DNA of 64,000 nt from Bacteroidales bacterium (GTDB lineage Bacteria > Bacteroidota > Bacteroidia > Bacteroidales > UBA932): the NCBI GenBank assembly GCA_017458265.1, contig JAFTFV010000065.1, forward strand, positions 58,108 to 122,107. The letters are read 5' to 3'. The notes beneath the pieces are model-generated. The model did no database searches, was not told where the DNA came from, and saw only the letters and a list, made by a program, of their open reading frames with translations. Positions 1-8,349 of the stretch are shown here, one piece after another. The position numbers and the translations under genes were made by a program. Each line of letters starts with the position of its first letter. Positions within the stretch are counted from its first letter, which is position 1.

Positions 1-376
1 GATGGTCGAAACCTGGCATTACGGGCATATATGACAAGGCTCCCATACCTGAATTTCCAATTATGGAAAGCCTCTGAAGCGGGGAAAGCCCTCGAAGTGA
101 CAGTCCTTCTTTCCTAAGCATCCTGTCAAGAAGAAAAAGACCATATCCGTCAGGAAGACTGTCTTCAAACACAGCAAAGGAGCCGTCAAAAAAATCTTTT
201 CTTCCCAAGAACAGCCCGCTTTGAAGTGGCAGTTCCGTCGGGGATATGGAAAAACCTGAAGCCAACCACTCTCTATGGTACTCGAAAACACATACGCCAC
301 CGGATGGGTCCATCTGCAAAATGCCGACGGGCCGCCCCCTATACATAACCTCCAAGCGATGAACTTCCTGAATCAT
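1..376 (-). CDS. HipA-like toxin/kinase, N-terminal part (cut by window edge)
   Basis: Open frame read on the minus strand from an ATG at 376 to the window edge, about 125 codons with no stop. The translation shows the HipA N-terminal subdomain pattern: YRGRPVGIL near the start, FEYHREWLASG, then LPLQSG, EDSLPDGYG and RLSIIGNSGMGAL. The start overlaps the hipB stop by 4 nt (ATGA), the usual coupling of hipB and hipA. HipA proteins are serine/threonine kinases that phosphorylate a tRNA synthetase and cause dormancy, but the kinase domain is outside this window. In many Bacteroidetes this subdomain is a separate short gene followed by the kinase (HipS/HipT-like), and I cannot tell which arrangement applies here. 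Confidence 0.8.
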   Translation of the reverse strand, partial: MIQEVHRLEVMYRGRPVGILQMDPSGGVCVFEYHREWLASGFSISPTELPLQSGLFLGRKDFFDGSFAVFEDSLPDGYGLFLLDRMLRKEGLSLRGLSPLQRLSIIGNSGMGALSYMPVMPGFDH

Positions 377-684
377 CTTCCGTTTTTCCTGTTACGATTC
401 TTGTTAATCACCTCCAGTTCTGCAGCCGTGCTGTATTTTGTACGGCTCATAATGGCCGACAGTTCCTCAAAGTAATCGAATTCAATGGCAAGCCGGCAGA
501 AAGACTCCAACGAAATCTTCCCCGTCTTTTCAAATCTCTCCAGAGTAGGAGCGGGGATGCCCGTCATGGCCGAAAGCGCTCTGCGGCTATACCCTTTTTC
601 CAACCGCCGCGCCTTGCAGTTTGCTGCCAGCCGGTCCATGAGCAGCTGGGGATTCCGAGTGTAATTGTCAAGTCTATATTCCAT
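373..684 (-). CDS. HipB-like antitoxin, XRE-family HTH protein
   Basis: A 103-residue protein with a helix-turn-helix around residues 20-75, including RRALSAMTGIPAPTLERFEKTG, a typical XRE DNA-recognition segment. I chose the ATG at 684 over the upstream one at 723, because the extra residues are hydrophobic and lie close to the promoter box at 737-744. It overlaps the hipA-like gene by 4 nt. HipB proteins bind and neutralise HipA and repress their own operon, so autoregulation is expected. The HTH assignment is seen in the sequence; the antitoxin role rests on the neighbouring hipA-like gene. Confidence 0.8.
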   Translation of the reverse strand: MEYRLDNYTRNPQLLMDRLAANCKARRLEKGYSRRALSAMTGIPAPTLERFEKTGKISLESFCRLAIEFDYFEELSAIMSRTKYSTAAELEVINKNRNRKNGR

Positions 685-736
685 AATATAATATGCAAAA
701 AGGCCAATTATAAGCCAGTTCAAATATTATGTTATG

Positions 737-767
737 CAAATATAGTTATTTATAAGGAATTCTCCAA
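737..767 (-). promoter_or_regulatory. Bacteroidetes-type promoter of the hipBA-like operon
   Basis: On the minus strand TATATTTG (744 to 737) fits the TAnnTTTG -7 box, and TTG (767-765) lies 20 nt upstream. The inferred leader to the hipB ATG is about 45 nt. The call rests on the motif only. Confidence 0.5.
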
Positions 768-773
768 CTACTT

Positions 774-802
774 AAAAGCGCCGGTCACAGGGGCCGGCGC
801 TT
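774..802 (-). terminator. Rho-independent terminator of PUL 1
   Basis: An 8-bp perfect GC-rich stem (AGCGCCGG at 777-784 pairs with CCGGCGCT at 794-801) with a 9-nt loop. Read on the minus strand it is followed by TTTT. It lies 26 nt after the last gene of the minus-strand PUL and separates that operon from hipBA. Confidence 0.8.
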
Positions 803-827
803 GAATCTGTTTAGCGACTAAGAGATA

Positions 828-2513
828 TTAGAGCTTGGGATACTTGACCTTGAGAAGAACGCCCCATGCAGAATCAACCAGGGTTGCAGTGAGGTCGTCA
901 CCTTCAACAGCAAGGATGACATCTGTTGTAGCGGCCTCGGCTGCATCATGGAGATAGTTTTCTGCCATGTACTGGTTTGCAGAAAGGGTGACGGGATTCT
1001 TGGGATCGGTCACATCGAAGATGTAAAGCTTTGCAGGCATCCCCCAGTGAGGGAAGTATGCCATTGCGACAACTGCAAGAATCTTCTTGCCGTTCCAGTC
1101 AATAGTTGCCATTCCGTTGGGTGCTGTAGCCCAGTCGCCAAGACCCTCGGCGACTACAGTCCATTCAGAGCCATCATAGTAATTGAGGTTGTAAAGGCCA
1201 TCATACCCGCTGAAGAAGAAACCATCGGAAGCTGCAGGACCGGCAGGGACAAACACGGCACGGTTGGAGAGCCAGAGGTCATCTGCCAATTCAGGCATCG
1301 TAAGCCATGCGTCATTATTGATTCTATGGGTTGACTTGTTATACTCATTGTAATCAAAGACATCGGCTACGCCGTTCTTAATCTCCCATGCAAGACCGTA
1401 GGTGAGTCCACCATAACTACCTACACCACCATAAATCATAGTGACTATACCGTTTCCAAAGACATCACCCTTTGCGGCAACCTTGTCTGCACCGCGAGAG
1501 CCGGACCAAGCCTCATTAACCCAGGGAATGAGACATACGGGATTTGCCATTGCAGTATCATCGGCTTTGATAGCATAAATTTTTCCTACTCCCAAATAAG
1601 GCATGAGATCAGCAAGCAAGAGGTTGCCGGCATCATCGTTGGTAATGGACTGAATGGGAAGGCCTTCCGGAATCGTAATGGTGGAAGCTTCACCAGTTGC
1701 AGGATCATACGCACGTACAGTCACAGCATCAGATACGAGAATCTTGCCATTGAACTTTGCTATAGAGGCAGTTGCATCGTGTATGGGTTCGTCTGTATTG
1801 GTAAGGTCGAAATCGGCCGGGAGAGCCTTCATCCATGCAAGGCTGGAGTGGCCGGCCTGATATACGTATGCGCGATAAACGGCATCCTGAGTCTCACCTT
1901 CTACGAGAACTCCATCCTCGTCATAAACAGGAACCTGGATTGCGGAAACGGTAAACTTCACGTAAGCCTGACGGCCGTCGTAGCCTTCATTCTTTGCCAC
2001 TTTGAAAAGGCCCTTGCCGGTTGCCTTGTCATAAGTTGCGGGAGCCCAGTCAAAGGAATCGTAAATCTTTACCTCGTACTCGGGGATGTTGGTGATGACG
2101 GTAAACTCAGCATCGCCGCCTGCGACAGTCTGGTCGGGAGCATCGCTCACGATAAACACTTTGCCCTGATAGAAGATAACCTTGGCCTCTGCCTTTCCCG
2201 CTGTGATGGTAAGGTTGCCAACGCGGCCATATTCCTCTGCAGGAAGGTTCTGGGCAGTAACCTTGATTTTCGCCTCGTCGGAAGCTTCGCCCTTTGCATT
2301 GTCAAGGACAAGGAAGTCCTGGTCAACCGTTGCCGTCCATGCAGCATTGGTCTTGAAGGAAACCGTGGTAATTGATGATTCTGCATCAATATTGACAACG
2401 GCCTCAGAGATAAGGGTAATGGAATCAGGATCCGGTTCCTTTACATCTTCGGGTTTTTCGCATGCCACAAACGCCATAAGCGCTGCCGCAGCTAGGTAGA
2501 AAAGTTTTTTCAT
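828..2513 (-). CDS. BACON-domain surface lipoprotein, last gene of PUL 1
   Basis: A 561-residue lipoprotein (signal peptide MKKLFYLAAAALMAFVAC, acylated Cys at about residue 19). Residues 35-115 resemble a BACON/Ig-like module (SFKTNAAWTATV followed by LTITAGKAEAKVIFYQG). The remaining ~430 residues look like a repeat-rich beta domain with the motif SITNDDAGNLLLAD, which recurs almost unchanged in the lipoprotein at 4904-6688. This is the size and gene position of SusE/F-type surface glycan-binding proteins (DUF5018-like). I therefore expect an outer-membrane lipoprotein that binds the PUL substrate. No catalytic motif was recognised. It starts 6 nt after the GHL10-like gene, so it is in the same operon. 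Confidence 0.7.
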   Translation of the reverse strand: MKKLFYLAAAALMAFVACEKPEDVKEPDPDSITLISEAVVNIDAESSITTVSFKTNAAWTATVDQDFLVLDNAKGEASDEAKIKVTAQNLPAEEYGRVGNLTITAGKAEAKVIFYQGKVFIVSDAPDQTVAGGDAEFTVITNIPEYEVKIYDSFDWAPATYDKATGKGLFKVAKNEGYDGRQAYVKFTVSAIQVPVYDEDGVLVEGETQDAVYRAYVYQAGHSSLAWMKALPADFDLTNTDEPIHDATASIAKFNGKILVSDAVTVRAYDPATGEASTITIPEGLPIQSITNDDAGNLLLADLMPYLGVGKIYAIKADDTAMANPVCLIPWVNEAWSGSRGADKVAAKGDVFGNGIVTMIYGGVGSYGGLTYGLAWEIKNGVADVFDYNEYNKSTHRINNDAWLTMPELADDLWLSNRAVFVPAGPAASDGFFFSGYDGLYNLNYYDGSEWTVVAEGLGDWATAPNGMATIDWNGKKILAVVAMAYFPHWGMPAKLYIFDVTDPKNPVTLSANQYMAENYLHDAAEAATTDVILAVEGDDLTATLVDSAWGVLLKVKYPKL

Positions 2514-2519
2514 AAGCTA

Positions 2520-3890
2520 TTAATATTTGGTTAAAGAATTGATGTAGTCATTAAAAGTTGTTTTGAATGCACTCCAATATTCATACATCCTTATATGGCA
2601 CAAATCGAACACGAAATAGCCGTCTGCATGTTTGGTAATGGCATCGAATGTCTTGGGAATATAAGCGCTTTTCCTGCCGCTTGTCCACCCTTCCGGATTT
2701 CCCACATCCGGACCTCCTGAGAAGACTGTATCTCCGAGCAGCAGTGATGCGCCCTGTTTGGCAAAGCCTTCCATGGTCCATTCTCCGGAACCGTAAATAC
2801 TGCTTGTAGAAGCATAGCATCCAAGGAACATGTAGTCGCAGTGGTCAGCAAAGCCATAGTTGTGATAATCCTTGTCGGCCCATCTGGAATATTTTGTATG
2901 TGTCAGATACCTTGGGCTCGCCCAGTTGACACCGGAGGTATAATAAGTGGAATACCACGCACCTACATAGACGCCGAACTTCATGTCCGGATTAACTCCA
3001 TGTACGGTATCGGCAGCCTTTTCGACGAAATCGTGAATGGTTTTGGCCCTGAAGGAAAGCCAGGCTTTCTGCTCATCGGCAATTGCAATGGGGAGAGTTG
3101 AAGAATCCGTCTTCATTACCGGCCATACGATGGGTTCTTTCCCTATATAGGCACTGAACTTGGCTTTCGAGGCATCGGAGAATTCACTTTTGAGGCCGGC
3201 ATCACTGTAGCGGCAGCGGTCCAGGACGATACCGTCAATGTCATAATGCGCAAGCTCGTCAAGGAGTTTAAGAACATATCCCTGGACATCATCGGATGCC
3301 GGATTCATGAAAACCGTACCCTGAACGCCGGGATAGAAACTACTCTCTATGCTTTCCCCGTTCCAGTCCATGCAGGCCCAATCTTCAGGAATATCGCCGG
3401 AGAATACAGGGCCCTCACTCTCCAGGCCATAGTAGCCACCATATCCGCACACGAAGGTGTTGATAGCGGCATGCACCCTGAGCCCTGCGCCATGACCAGC
3501 ATCTATGAACGCCTGAAGATAGTCCCAGGTGGCCTCCCTGTAAACGAACTGGTATCCGCTGTCCAGCCATGCCGCCAACCTCTTTGCCTCGGGAGCCACT
3601 TTGGATTTCCAAAGGACCGTGCCTTCCGTGGGCCTTACATCCACTATGATGTCCGTGAATCCGCAGTCTGCAATCATGGCAAGTTCTTTTGCGATATAAG
3701 CCTTATCGTTGGCAAAATAATGAAAATTTGCCGATGCGTCAATCCATACATAGCGAGGCTTTCCCTCAGGCGTTTCCACCTGAGGTTCCGGTTCGGGATC
3801 TGGCTGAGGAGCGGGTTCATCTGCCGCAGGCTTGCTGCATGCACTTAAAATCACCGTCAGCGACAATATGTAACGCCAGACACTTTTCAC
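2520..3890 (-). CDS. GHL10-like TIM-barrel glycosidase lipoprotein
   Basis: A 456-residue lipoprotein (LTVILSACSKP, Cys at about 18). After a Pro/Glu-rich linker (residues 20-45) there is a barrel of the glycosyl-hydrolase-like 10 type (PF02638-like): YVWIDASANFHYF, DCGFTDIIVDVRPTEGTVLW, GLRVHAAINTF and ELAHYDIDGIVLDRCRY, each a typical barrel strand. The aspartates in the IVLDR and IIVDVRP strands are candidate active-site residues. Family members are mostly uncharacterised glycosidases of bacterial cell envelopes and PULs. It lies between the phosphodiester glycosidase and the terminal surface protein, so it probably acts on the same glycan at the outer membrane. The fold is more secure than the activity. 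Confidence 0.7.
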   Translation of the reverse strand: MKSVWRYILSLTVILSACSKPAADEPAPQPDPEPEPQVETPEGKPRYVWIDASANFHYFANDKAYIAKELAMIADCGFTDIIVDVRPTEGTVLWKSKVAPEAKRLAAWLDSGYQFVYREATWDYLQAFIDAGHGAGLRVHAAINTFVCGYGGYYGLESEGPVFSGDIPEDWACMDWNGESIESSFYPGVQGTVFMNPASDDVQGYVLKLLDELAHYDIDGIVLDRCRYSDAGLKSEFSDASKAKFSAYIGKEPIVWPVMKTDSSTLPIAIADEQKAWLSFRAKTIHDFVEKAADTVHGVNPDMKFGVYVGAWYSTYYTSGVNWASPRYLTHTKYSRWADKDYHNYGFADHCDYMFLGCYASTSSIYGSGEWTMEGFAKQGASLLLGDTVFSGGPDVGNPEGWTSGRKSAYIPKTFDAITKHADGYFVFDLCHIRMYEYWSAFKTTFNDYINSLTKY

Positions 3891-3893
3891 TTT

Positions 3894-4907
3894 CTACTTA
3901 ATATAGATGCAACTTCCGACAGAACGTTGCGACCCGTCCGAAGGTTTTATTGTTTCTATGCCATTTACGAGGAGGCAGCTGGAGCCGCCGCCATCCAGAT
4001 TTATAGCATCAGTACATCCGAAATTCTTCAGGATTTTCGCGACCTGCTCAGTGGAATATCCTGGAACTCCTTCTGTCATGTTCCTGCCTTCGCATACAAA
4101 CAGGACAAGGAGCCCGTCCGCGGTTACGCCAATGGCCGAACGAGGCGCCTGCCCAAGACAGTTCACATCATAGTCTCCCGGTATGCACTCGAAACGCCAG
4201 GTGTTCTTTATCTCCCCACCCTTTATAAGAACGGGGCCGGCACCTATTGCGGTTTTTGCCTCAAAAGCCTGTGCTCCCTCGGGGAAGGTTGCACTGGGGA
4301 TATCAATGGGGTTTCCAGAGAGGTCGTTTTCTGCCGGGACAGGATAGAAGAAGTGATCTCCGTCCGTAGTCATGTATGTCCAACCAACTTCAATTGAACC
4401 GTTTGAGTGCTGCAGGAAAGCCGCCCTCGTGGGATAGAAAGTGTTTTTCCCGTCAGGGTCGAAAGCGTAGTTGATGTTGGGGGACAGCAGCTTGCCGTTC
4501 TCCACGGCAAGGCTTGCCGGATAGTTTACACCCTCTTCAGAATAGAAGTACCCACCATTGAGGACAAGGACAGGGGCGTCGTTTGCATTATAAATCTGGG
4601 TGGGCGTCTTGAGAGCGTCGTCACTGCCGTCCAACTCAGGATCATTCAGTCCCCATACATGGAACTGGGCCTTGGAAAGGTCTGCAGTGGCAATCCATGC
4701 TACTGCGTTCTTCCCCTGAAGCACTTCAGGGGAGCGGTAAAGCTTAACATAGTCCGGAAGTGTTCCGAAACCCGCATCCGTCACCTCGACAAAAGGCTGA
4801 TCGTCGGCATCGGGGTCGTTCCAAGGCCATTCGGCAGGGATGTCCCCTTCTTTGGATGAGCAGGCAGCCACCGCAATGGCGGCAAATATCATTGCAAACT
4901 TTTTCAT
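3894..4907 (-). CDS. Phosphodiester glycosidase (NAGPA family) lipoprotein, PUL 1
   Basis: A 337-residue lipoprotein (signal MKKFAMIFAAIAVAAC). The body matches the NAGPA domain (PF09992-like): VLNGGYFYSEEG near residue 118, AKTAIGAGPVLIKGG, PRSAIGVTADGLLVLFVCEG, and the hallmark AINLDGGGSSCLLVNG near the C-terminus. The animal relative is the uncovering enzyme that removes GlcNAc from GlcNAc-alpha-1-phospho-6-mannose, and bacterial members cleave sugar phosphodiesters. Its ATG overlaps the stop of the upstream surface lipoprotein (ATGA), so it is translationally coupled to SusCDE-type genes. A second, FN3-linked member lies at 40571-41863 in PUL 2. The family assignment is strong, the exact substrate unknown. 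Confidence 0.85.
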   Translation of the reverse strand: MKKFAMIFAAIAVAACSSKEGDIPAEWPWNDPDADDQPFVEVTDAGFGTLPDYVKLYRSPEVLQGKNAVAWIATADLSKAQFHVWGLNDPELDGSDDALKTPTQIYNANDAPVLVLNGGYFYSEEGVNYPASLAVENGKLLSPNINYAFDPDGKNTFYPTRAAFLQHSNGSIEVGWTYMTTDGDHFFYPVPAENDLSGNPIDIPSATFPEGAQAFEAKTAIGAGPVLIKGGEIKNTWRFECIPGDYDVNCLGQAPRSAIGVTADGLLVLFVCEGRNMTEGVPGYSTEQVAKILKNFGCTDAINLDGGGSSCLLVNGIETIKPSDGSQRSVGSCIYIK

Positions 4908-6688
4908 ATCTCAAAGCAGTCAGCCACGTATGCCCCTATTGATTGCGCATGGTGGTCATAAAAATAGATATACATTCTGTATCCATCAGATGAAGGAACA
5001 ATTGCGATGTCTCCTGCCGCGCCAAAGTCAGAATTGGTTGTTCCTTTCTGGAAGGTCTTCATATTGTCTTCGCTCAGGATGGGAGTGAGTGATGTGGTCA
5101 TTGACGCAGGAGAGGTAGCGTCATAAAGGCGTATGCGCGGGCGGATGTCCCACTCGGGGAAGTGGCTCACGGCGAAAAGCGTAAGGTATCTTGACCCGTT
5201 GAAGGTCTTGATATCAAGGCAGTTGGGGTTATGAGCCCAGTTACCTACAAGGTCAATCCAGTTATCCTTGTCCTTGCCGCTTATGTAGTGAAGGATATAG
5301 CAATCCTGATTTCCGTGCGGAACGGAGGGGTCTGAATTGGCCTCGTAGTAATCTATGAACCACCCGTCTCTCACGGGGTTCAGAGAAGCCGGGACAGCAG
5401 TTGCAAAGCTCACAGGCGCACCACCCCAGCCAAGGCCGAATGCAGCGAAATCCTTTGTGCCGATTTCATCGGAGAATACTCCGTTTTCAACGGTCAGATA
5501 ACACGCGGTGGACGCGAGTGAATAGCCGGCAATACCCTCGGCAGTAAATACAATCACGGCATCCTTTGTAATGTCTCCCAGTACCTTCATCCTATGGCCG
5601 ATAGGGAATCCCAACGGATTTGTGAAAGTATGTATAAGGGTGGGGGCCGTATCAGGAGAATCAGTGCTCCAGATATGAACGGTCTGGGACTGGAGAATCT
5701 TTATCTCAGGTTTGTCATCCAGGGCGGCCATCACAGGAGCGAAGTCGCAGACAAGGATATGCCCGGCGTCATCGTTGGTAATGCAGTCAGCGACAGCACT
5801 GCCAAGGACCATTTCACCCTCCTTGTTTCCGGTAAACGCATTGACAATGACAGGAGTTCTGCCTTCTCCGGTTGCTACAATCATCTTGGTATCAATTCCC
5901 GCCAGTGATACATAGCATTTGGTGCTGAACGGCGGCAGTCCGGTAACCGATACAGGATCCACGCAGGAAAGAAGTGCAACGGACTCTTCCCTCATGCCCT
6001 GAGGAAGGAGCGCAGGAATGCCCTGCTCAACGTTGTAAGTTTTGGTGGTTGTACCGTCACCTGCGGTCACTGTAATGGTGGCTCCGGTATTCAGGTTGTA
6101 TTTTCCCGTCGTACTGAAAGACTTGCCGTTGATTTTTGTTATTGTCGCGTGGGGCGAAACCTGTCCGGAGATGCTCACCGACGACAAGTCGTCAAGATAA
6201 GGGATGAGAATCTTGGAGTCGTCCTCATATACCACGCAAGAAGTCTTGACATCCTCTACCATCATGGCCAGAAGGCTGCAGGAAGTCGGTTTGAATCTCT
6301 TGCCCGTTATGGATATGGTTTTCGAGTTGCCGTAAGGGTCGGTAAGGGTGAATTCGTTTTCTTCGGTAAGGTCCAGGATTCCCAGAGTGGGAGTTATTTT
6401 CCAGTTGGGCTGCAGCTGGGCCTGGATTCTGAGTTTGAGCATGTGTACCAGAGTCTCGTCGTCAGAGGCTTCGGGATAGTACCACGGAATGGGGATGACA
6501 AAACGTGTAGCCTCGGGGTCGGTAATGGTATACTTTGAAAGTTCCTGCCCTTCATATGCTCCGGAAGTCAGGATGGCAGTAAGGCTCGTGAGCCCCTGCC
6601 TGTCCGTCGCTGTAGGAAGCACATACTCCGGGGAGTGACATGCGCTCAATGCGGCAACGGCCGCCAGTATATAGATAAACTTTTTCAT
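4904..6688 (-). CDS. SusE-position surface glycan-binding lipoprotein (DUF5018-like)
   Basis: 594 residues from the ATG at 6688, which starts the lipoprotein signal MKKFIYILAAVAALSAC. An upstream in-frame start would add 35 residues lying inside susD and was rejected. The N-terminal ~230 residues contain repeated Ig-like beta modules, with ITKINGKSFSTTGKYNLNTG typical of SusE-like tandem domains. The C-terminal ~360 residues carry CITNDDAGHILVCDFAP and IRPRIRLYDATSP and parallel the C-terminal domain of the 828-2513 protein. It follows susD directly (1-nt gap), the canonical place for a surface glycan-binding protein. Binding is inferred; no enzyme motif is visible. Confidence 0.75.
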   Translation of the reverse strand: MKKFIYILAAVAALSACHSPEYVLPTATDRQGLTSLTAILTSGAYEGQELSKYTITDPEATRFVIPIPWYYPEASDDETLVHMLKLRIQAQLQPNWKITPTLGILDLTEENEFTLTDPYGNSKTISITGKRFKPTSCSLLAMMVEDVKTSCVVYEDDSKILIPYLDDLSSVSISGQVSPHATITKINGKSFSTTGKYNLNTGATITVTAGDGTTTKTYNVEQGIPALLPQGMREESVALLSCVDPVSVTGLPPFSTKCYVSLAGIDTKMIVATGEGRTPVIVNAFTGNKEGEMVLGSAVADCITNDDAGHILVCDFAPVMAALDDKPEIKILQSQTVHIWSTDSPDTAPTLIHTFTNPLGFPIGHRMKVLGDITKDAVIVFTAEGIAGYSLASTACYLTVENGVFSDEIGTKDFAAFGLGWGGAPVSFATAVPASLNPVRDGWFIDYYEANSDPSVPHGNQDCYILHYISGKDKDNWIDLVGNWAHNPNCLDIKTFNGSRYLTLFAVSHFPEWDIRPRIRLYDATSPASMTTSLTPILSEDNMKTFQKGTTNSDFGAAGDIAIVPSSDGYRMYIYFYDHHAQSIGAYVADCFEI

Positions 6689-6689
6689 A

Positions 6690-8333
6690 TTACTTCCATT
6701 CATCATATTGCTCAACCAGCGCGTTTGAAGACAGTTCGCTTTCCGGCATGGGGAAACGATACAGGCGCTCGGGGAAATTGCGGTCTTTTTCATCTATGGA
6801 CACATAGGTGTAGCGGAAGCTGTCGTCACCGGTCTTCTCTATCTTGAGGCCGTGCTGCTGATAGCCGGAAAGGCCTTCAGGATAGTTCTTGGCGGCAACT
6901 TTCCATCTGCGGAGGTCCCAGTAGCGCTGGCCTTCGAAGGCAAGTTCCACCTTTCTTTCCTGAACTATGGCTTTCCAAAGGTTGTCTCCGGACCTGTCGG
7001 TATAGGGAAGCCCGACGCGGGTGCGGATTTCCCGCACTGCAGCATTGGCGCCGGGATAATCGGCACTCTGGTAACATGCCTCGGCCTTATTCAGGAGGAC
7101 CTCTCCGTAACGGAGGAAGGTGAAGGGCTGGCTGCTGCCGGAAGTGGTTACGTCGTAGGTCTCGTCGACCAGCTTTCTCATGTAATAGCCTGAAACCGTC
7201 TTTCCGTCGGGTTTCTTGTCGGTTTTCCACTTTGCCCAACCGTCCGTGCCGCCAAGATAAGGCTCGATTGTACGGCCTTTCCACTGGCTCCCGTTGTAAA
7301 GGATTGTAGCCTGGAATCTGGGCTCAAGGGAAGCGTAGGGAGGCGTTGCCGATGATGTGCCGTGCCAAGGAGTCCAGTTGGGGAAGCCACCCGTTGCAAG
7401 CTCATAACTCTCTACGAGTTCCTGTGTCGGAACCGCATAGGCACCTCCAGTACTTTCCTCTACCGCAAAGTCTCCTCCGGGAGTGTAGTAGAAATTGAAA
7501 TCATGCACTATGTTGTTGGCGCGGGAGAAGTTGTACTGTAGTATTGCCTCGACGTTTCCTGAAGAAAGAGGCTTTGAATAGGAATCGGCATAGTTTTTCT
7601 CAAGGGTGTAACCAAGCTCTTTTACCTTGTCGGCCGCAGCAATAACCTTGTCGTATCTCTTTGCGTAAAGCATCGCGCGCGAAATCATGCCATAGGCCAT
7701 ACCTTGGTCTATTCTTCCTCCTGCTTTAGCCTGCACGGGCAGGTTTTCAGCAGCAAAATCAAGGTCCTGCTCAATGAAATCCCATACTTCCGATTCGGGA
7801 GAGAGCGCCTTGTCCTTGGTAATCTTGGAAAGGTCCTCATCATAGAGGATGACATCGCCGTAACGCTTTGCAAGTTCAAAATAGAAGTAAGCCCTCAGAA
7901 AGCGAAGTTCCGCCTCAAGCCTGGTTTTGTCTTCGTCGGACATCTGGCCGAAGGACCTGAGATAGCTTATGGCCTCATTGGTCTCACGCACCGCCACGTA
8001 CAGAGACCCCCACATTCCAAGATAAACGTCTATGGTTCCGGTTGTTACCGTTGATTCATAATACGCTATGTAAGAAGGGATCAGCGCCATGGCGTTGAAG
8101 TTATAGGAAGTATACTTGAGCTCGTCCGTGAGGGCTTCGGTGAGTCCAAGTTGGGTCGGATAAGCATTGTATGACCAAATGTAGGAGAACAGATGGTTTA
8201 TGGAATACTCTGCATTGCGAGTCGATTCCCACATGGTTTTGGCTGACACGCTGCCCCTTGGCGTCATATCCAGAAGGTCGTTGCAGGATACCGCCGCAAC
8301 TACGATTGTTAAAATGGCAATTATTCTTTTCAT
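6690..8333 (-). CDS. SusD/RagB-family outer-membrane lipoprotein, PUL 1
   Basis: 547 residues from the ATG at 8333 (MKRIIAILTIVVAAVSCNDLL, lipobox Cys at 17). GGAGGT lies 7 nt upstream and supports this start over the one 15 nt earlier. SusD hallmarks are visible: the N-terminal NDLLDMTPRGS, the TPR-type segment LRFLRAYFYFELAKRYGDVILYDE, and the C-terminal RYWDLRRWKVAAKNYP and IDEKDRNFPERLYRFPMPESEL, which resemble SusD_RagB closing motifs. SusD lids the SusC transporter and binds the glycan at the cell surface. It lies 16 nt after susC. Confidence 0.95.
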   Translation of the reverse strand: MKRIIAILTIVVAAVSCNDLLDMTPRGSVSAKTMWESTRNAEYSINHLFSYIWSYNAYPTQLGLTEALTDELKYTSYNFNAMALIPSYIAYYESTVTTGTIDVYLGMWGSLYVAVRETNEAISYLRSFGQMSDEDKTRLEAELRFLRAYFYFELAKRYGDVILYDEDLSKITKDKALSPESEVWDFIEQDLDFAAENLPVQAKAGGRIDQGMAYGMISRAMLYAKRYDKVIAAADKVKELGYTLEKNYADSYSKPLSSGNVEAILQYNFSRANNIVHDFNFYYTPGGDFAVEESTGGAYAVPTQELVESYELATGGFPNWTPWHGTSSATPPYASLEPRFQATILYNGSQWKGRTIEPYLGGTDGWAKWKTDKKPDGKTVSGYYMRKLVDETYDVTTSGSSQPFTFLRYGEVLLNKAEACYQSADYPGANAAVREIRTRVGLPYTDRSGDNLWKAIVQERKVELAFEGQRYWDLRRWKVAAKNYPEGLSGYQQHGLKIEKTGDDSFRYTYVSIDEKDRNFPERLYRFPMPESELSSNALVEQYDEWK

Positions 8334-8349
8334 AACTGAGACCTCCATT

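Noticed and set aside
61-300. 79-residue minus-strand frame with its own start and stop
   Set aside because: It overlaps the HipA-like gene in another frame; the HipA frame gives clear family motifs while this one has none.
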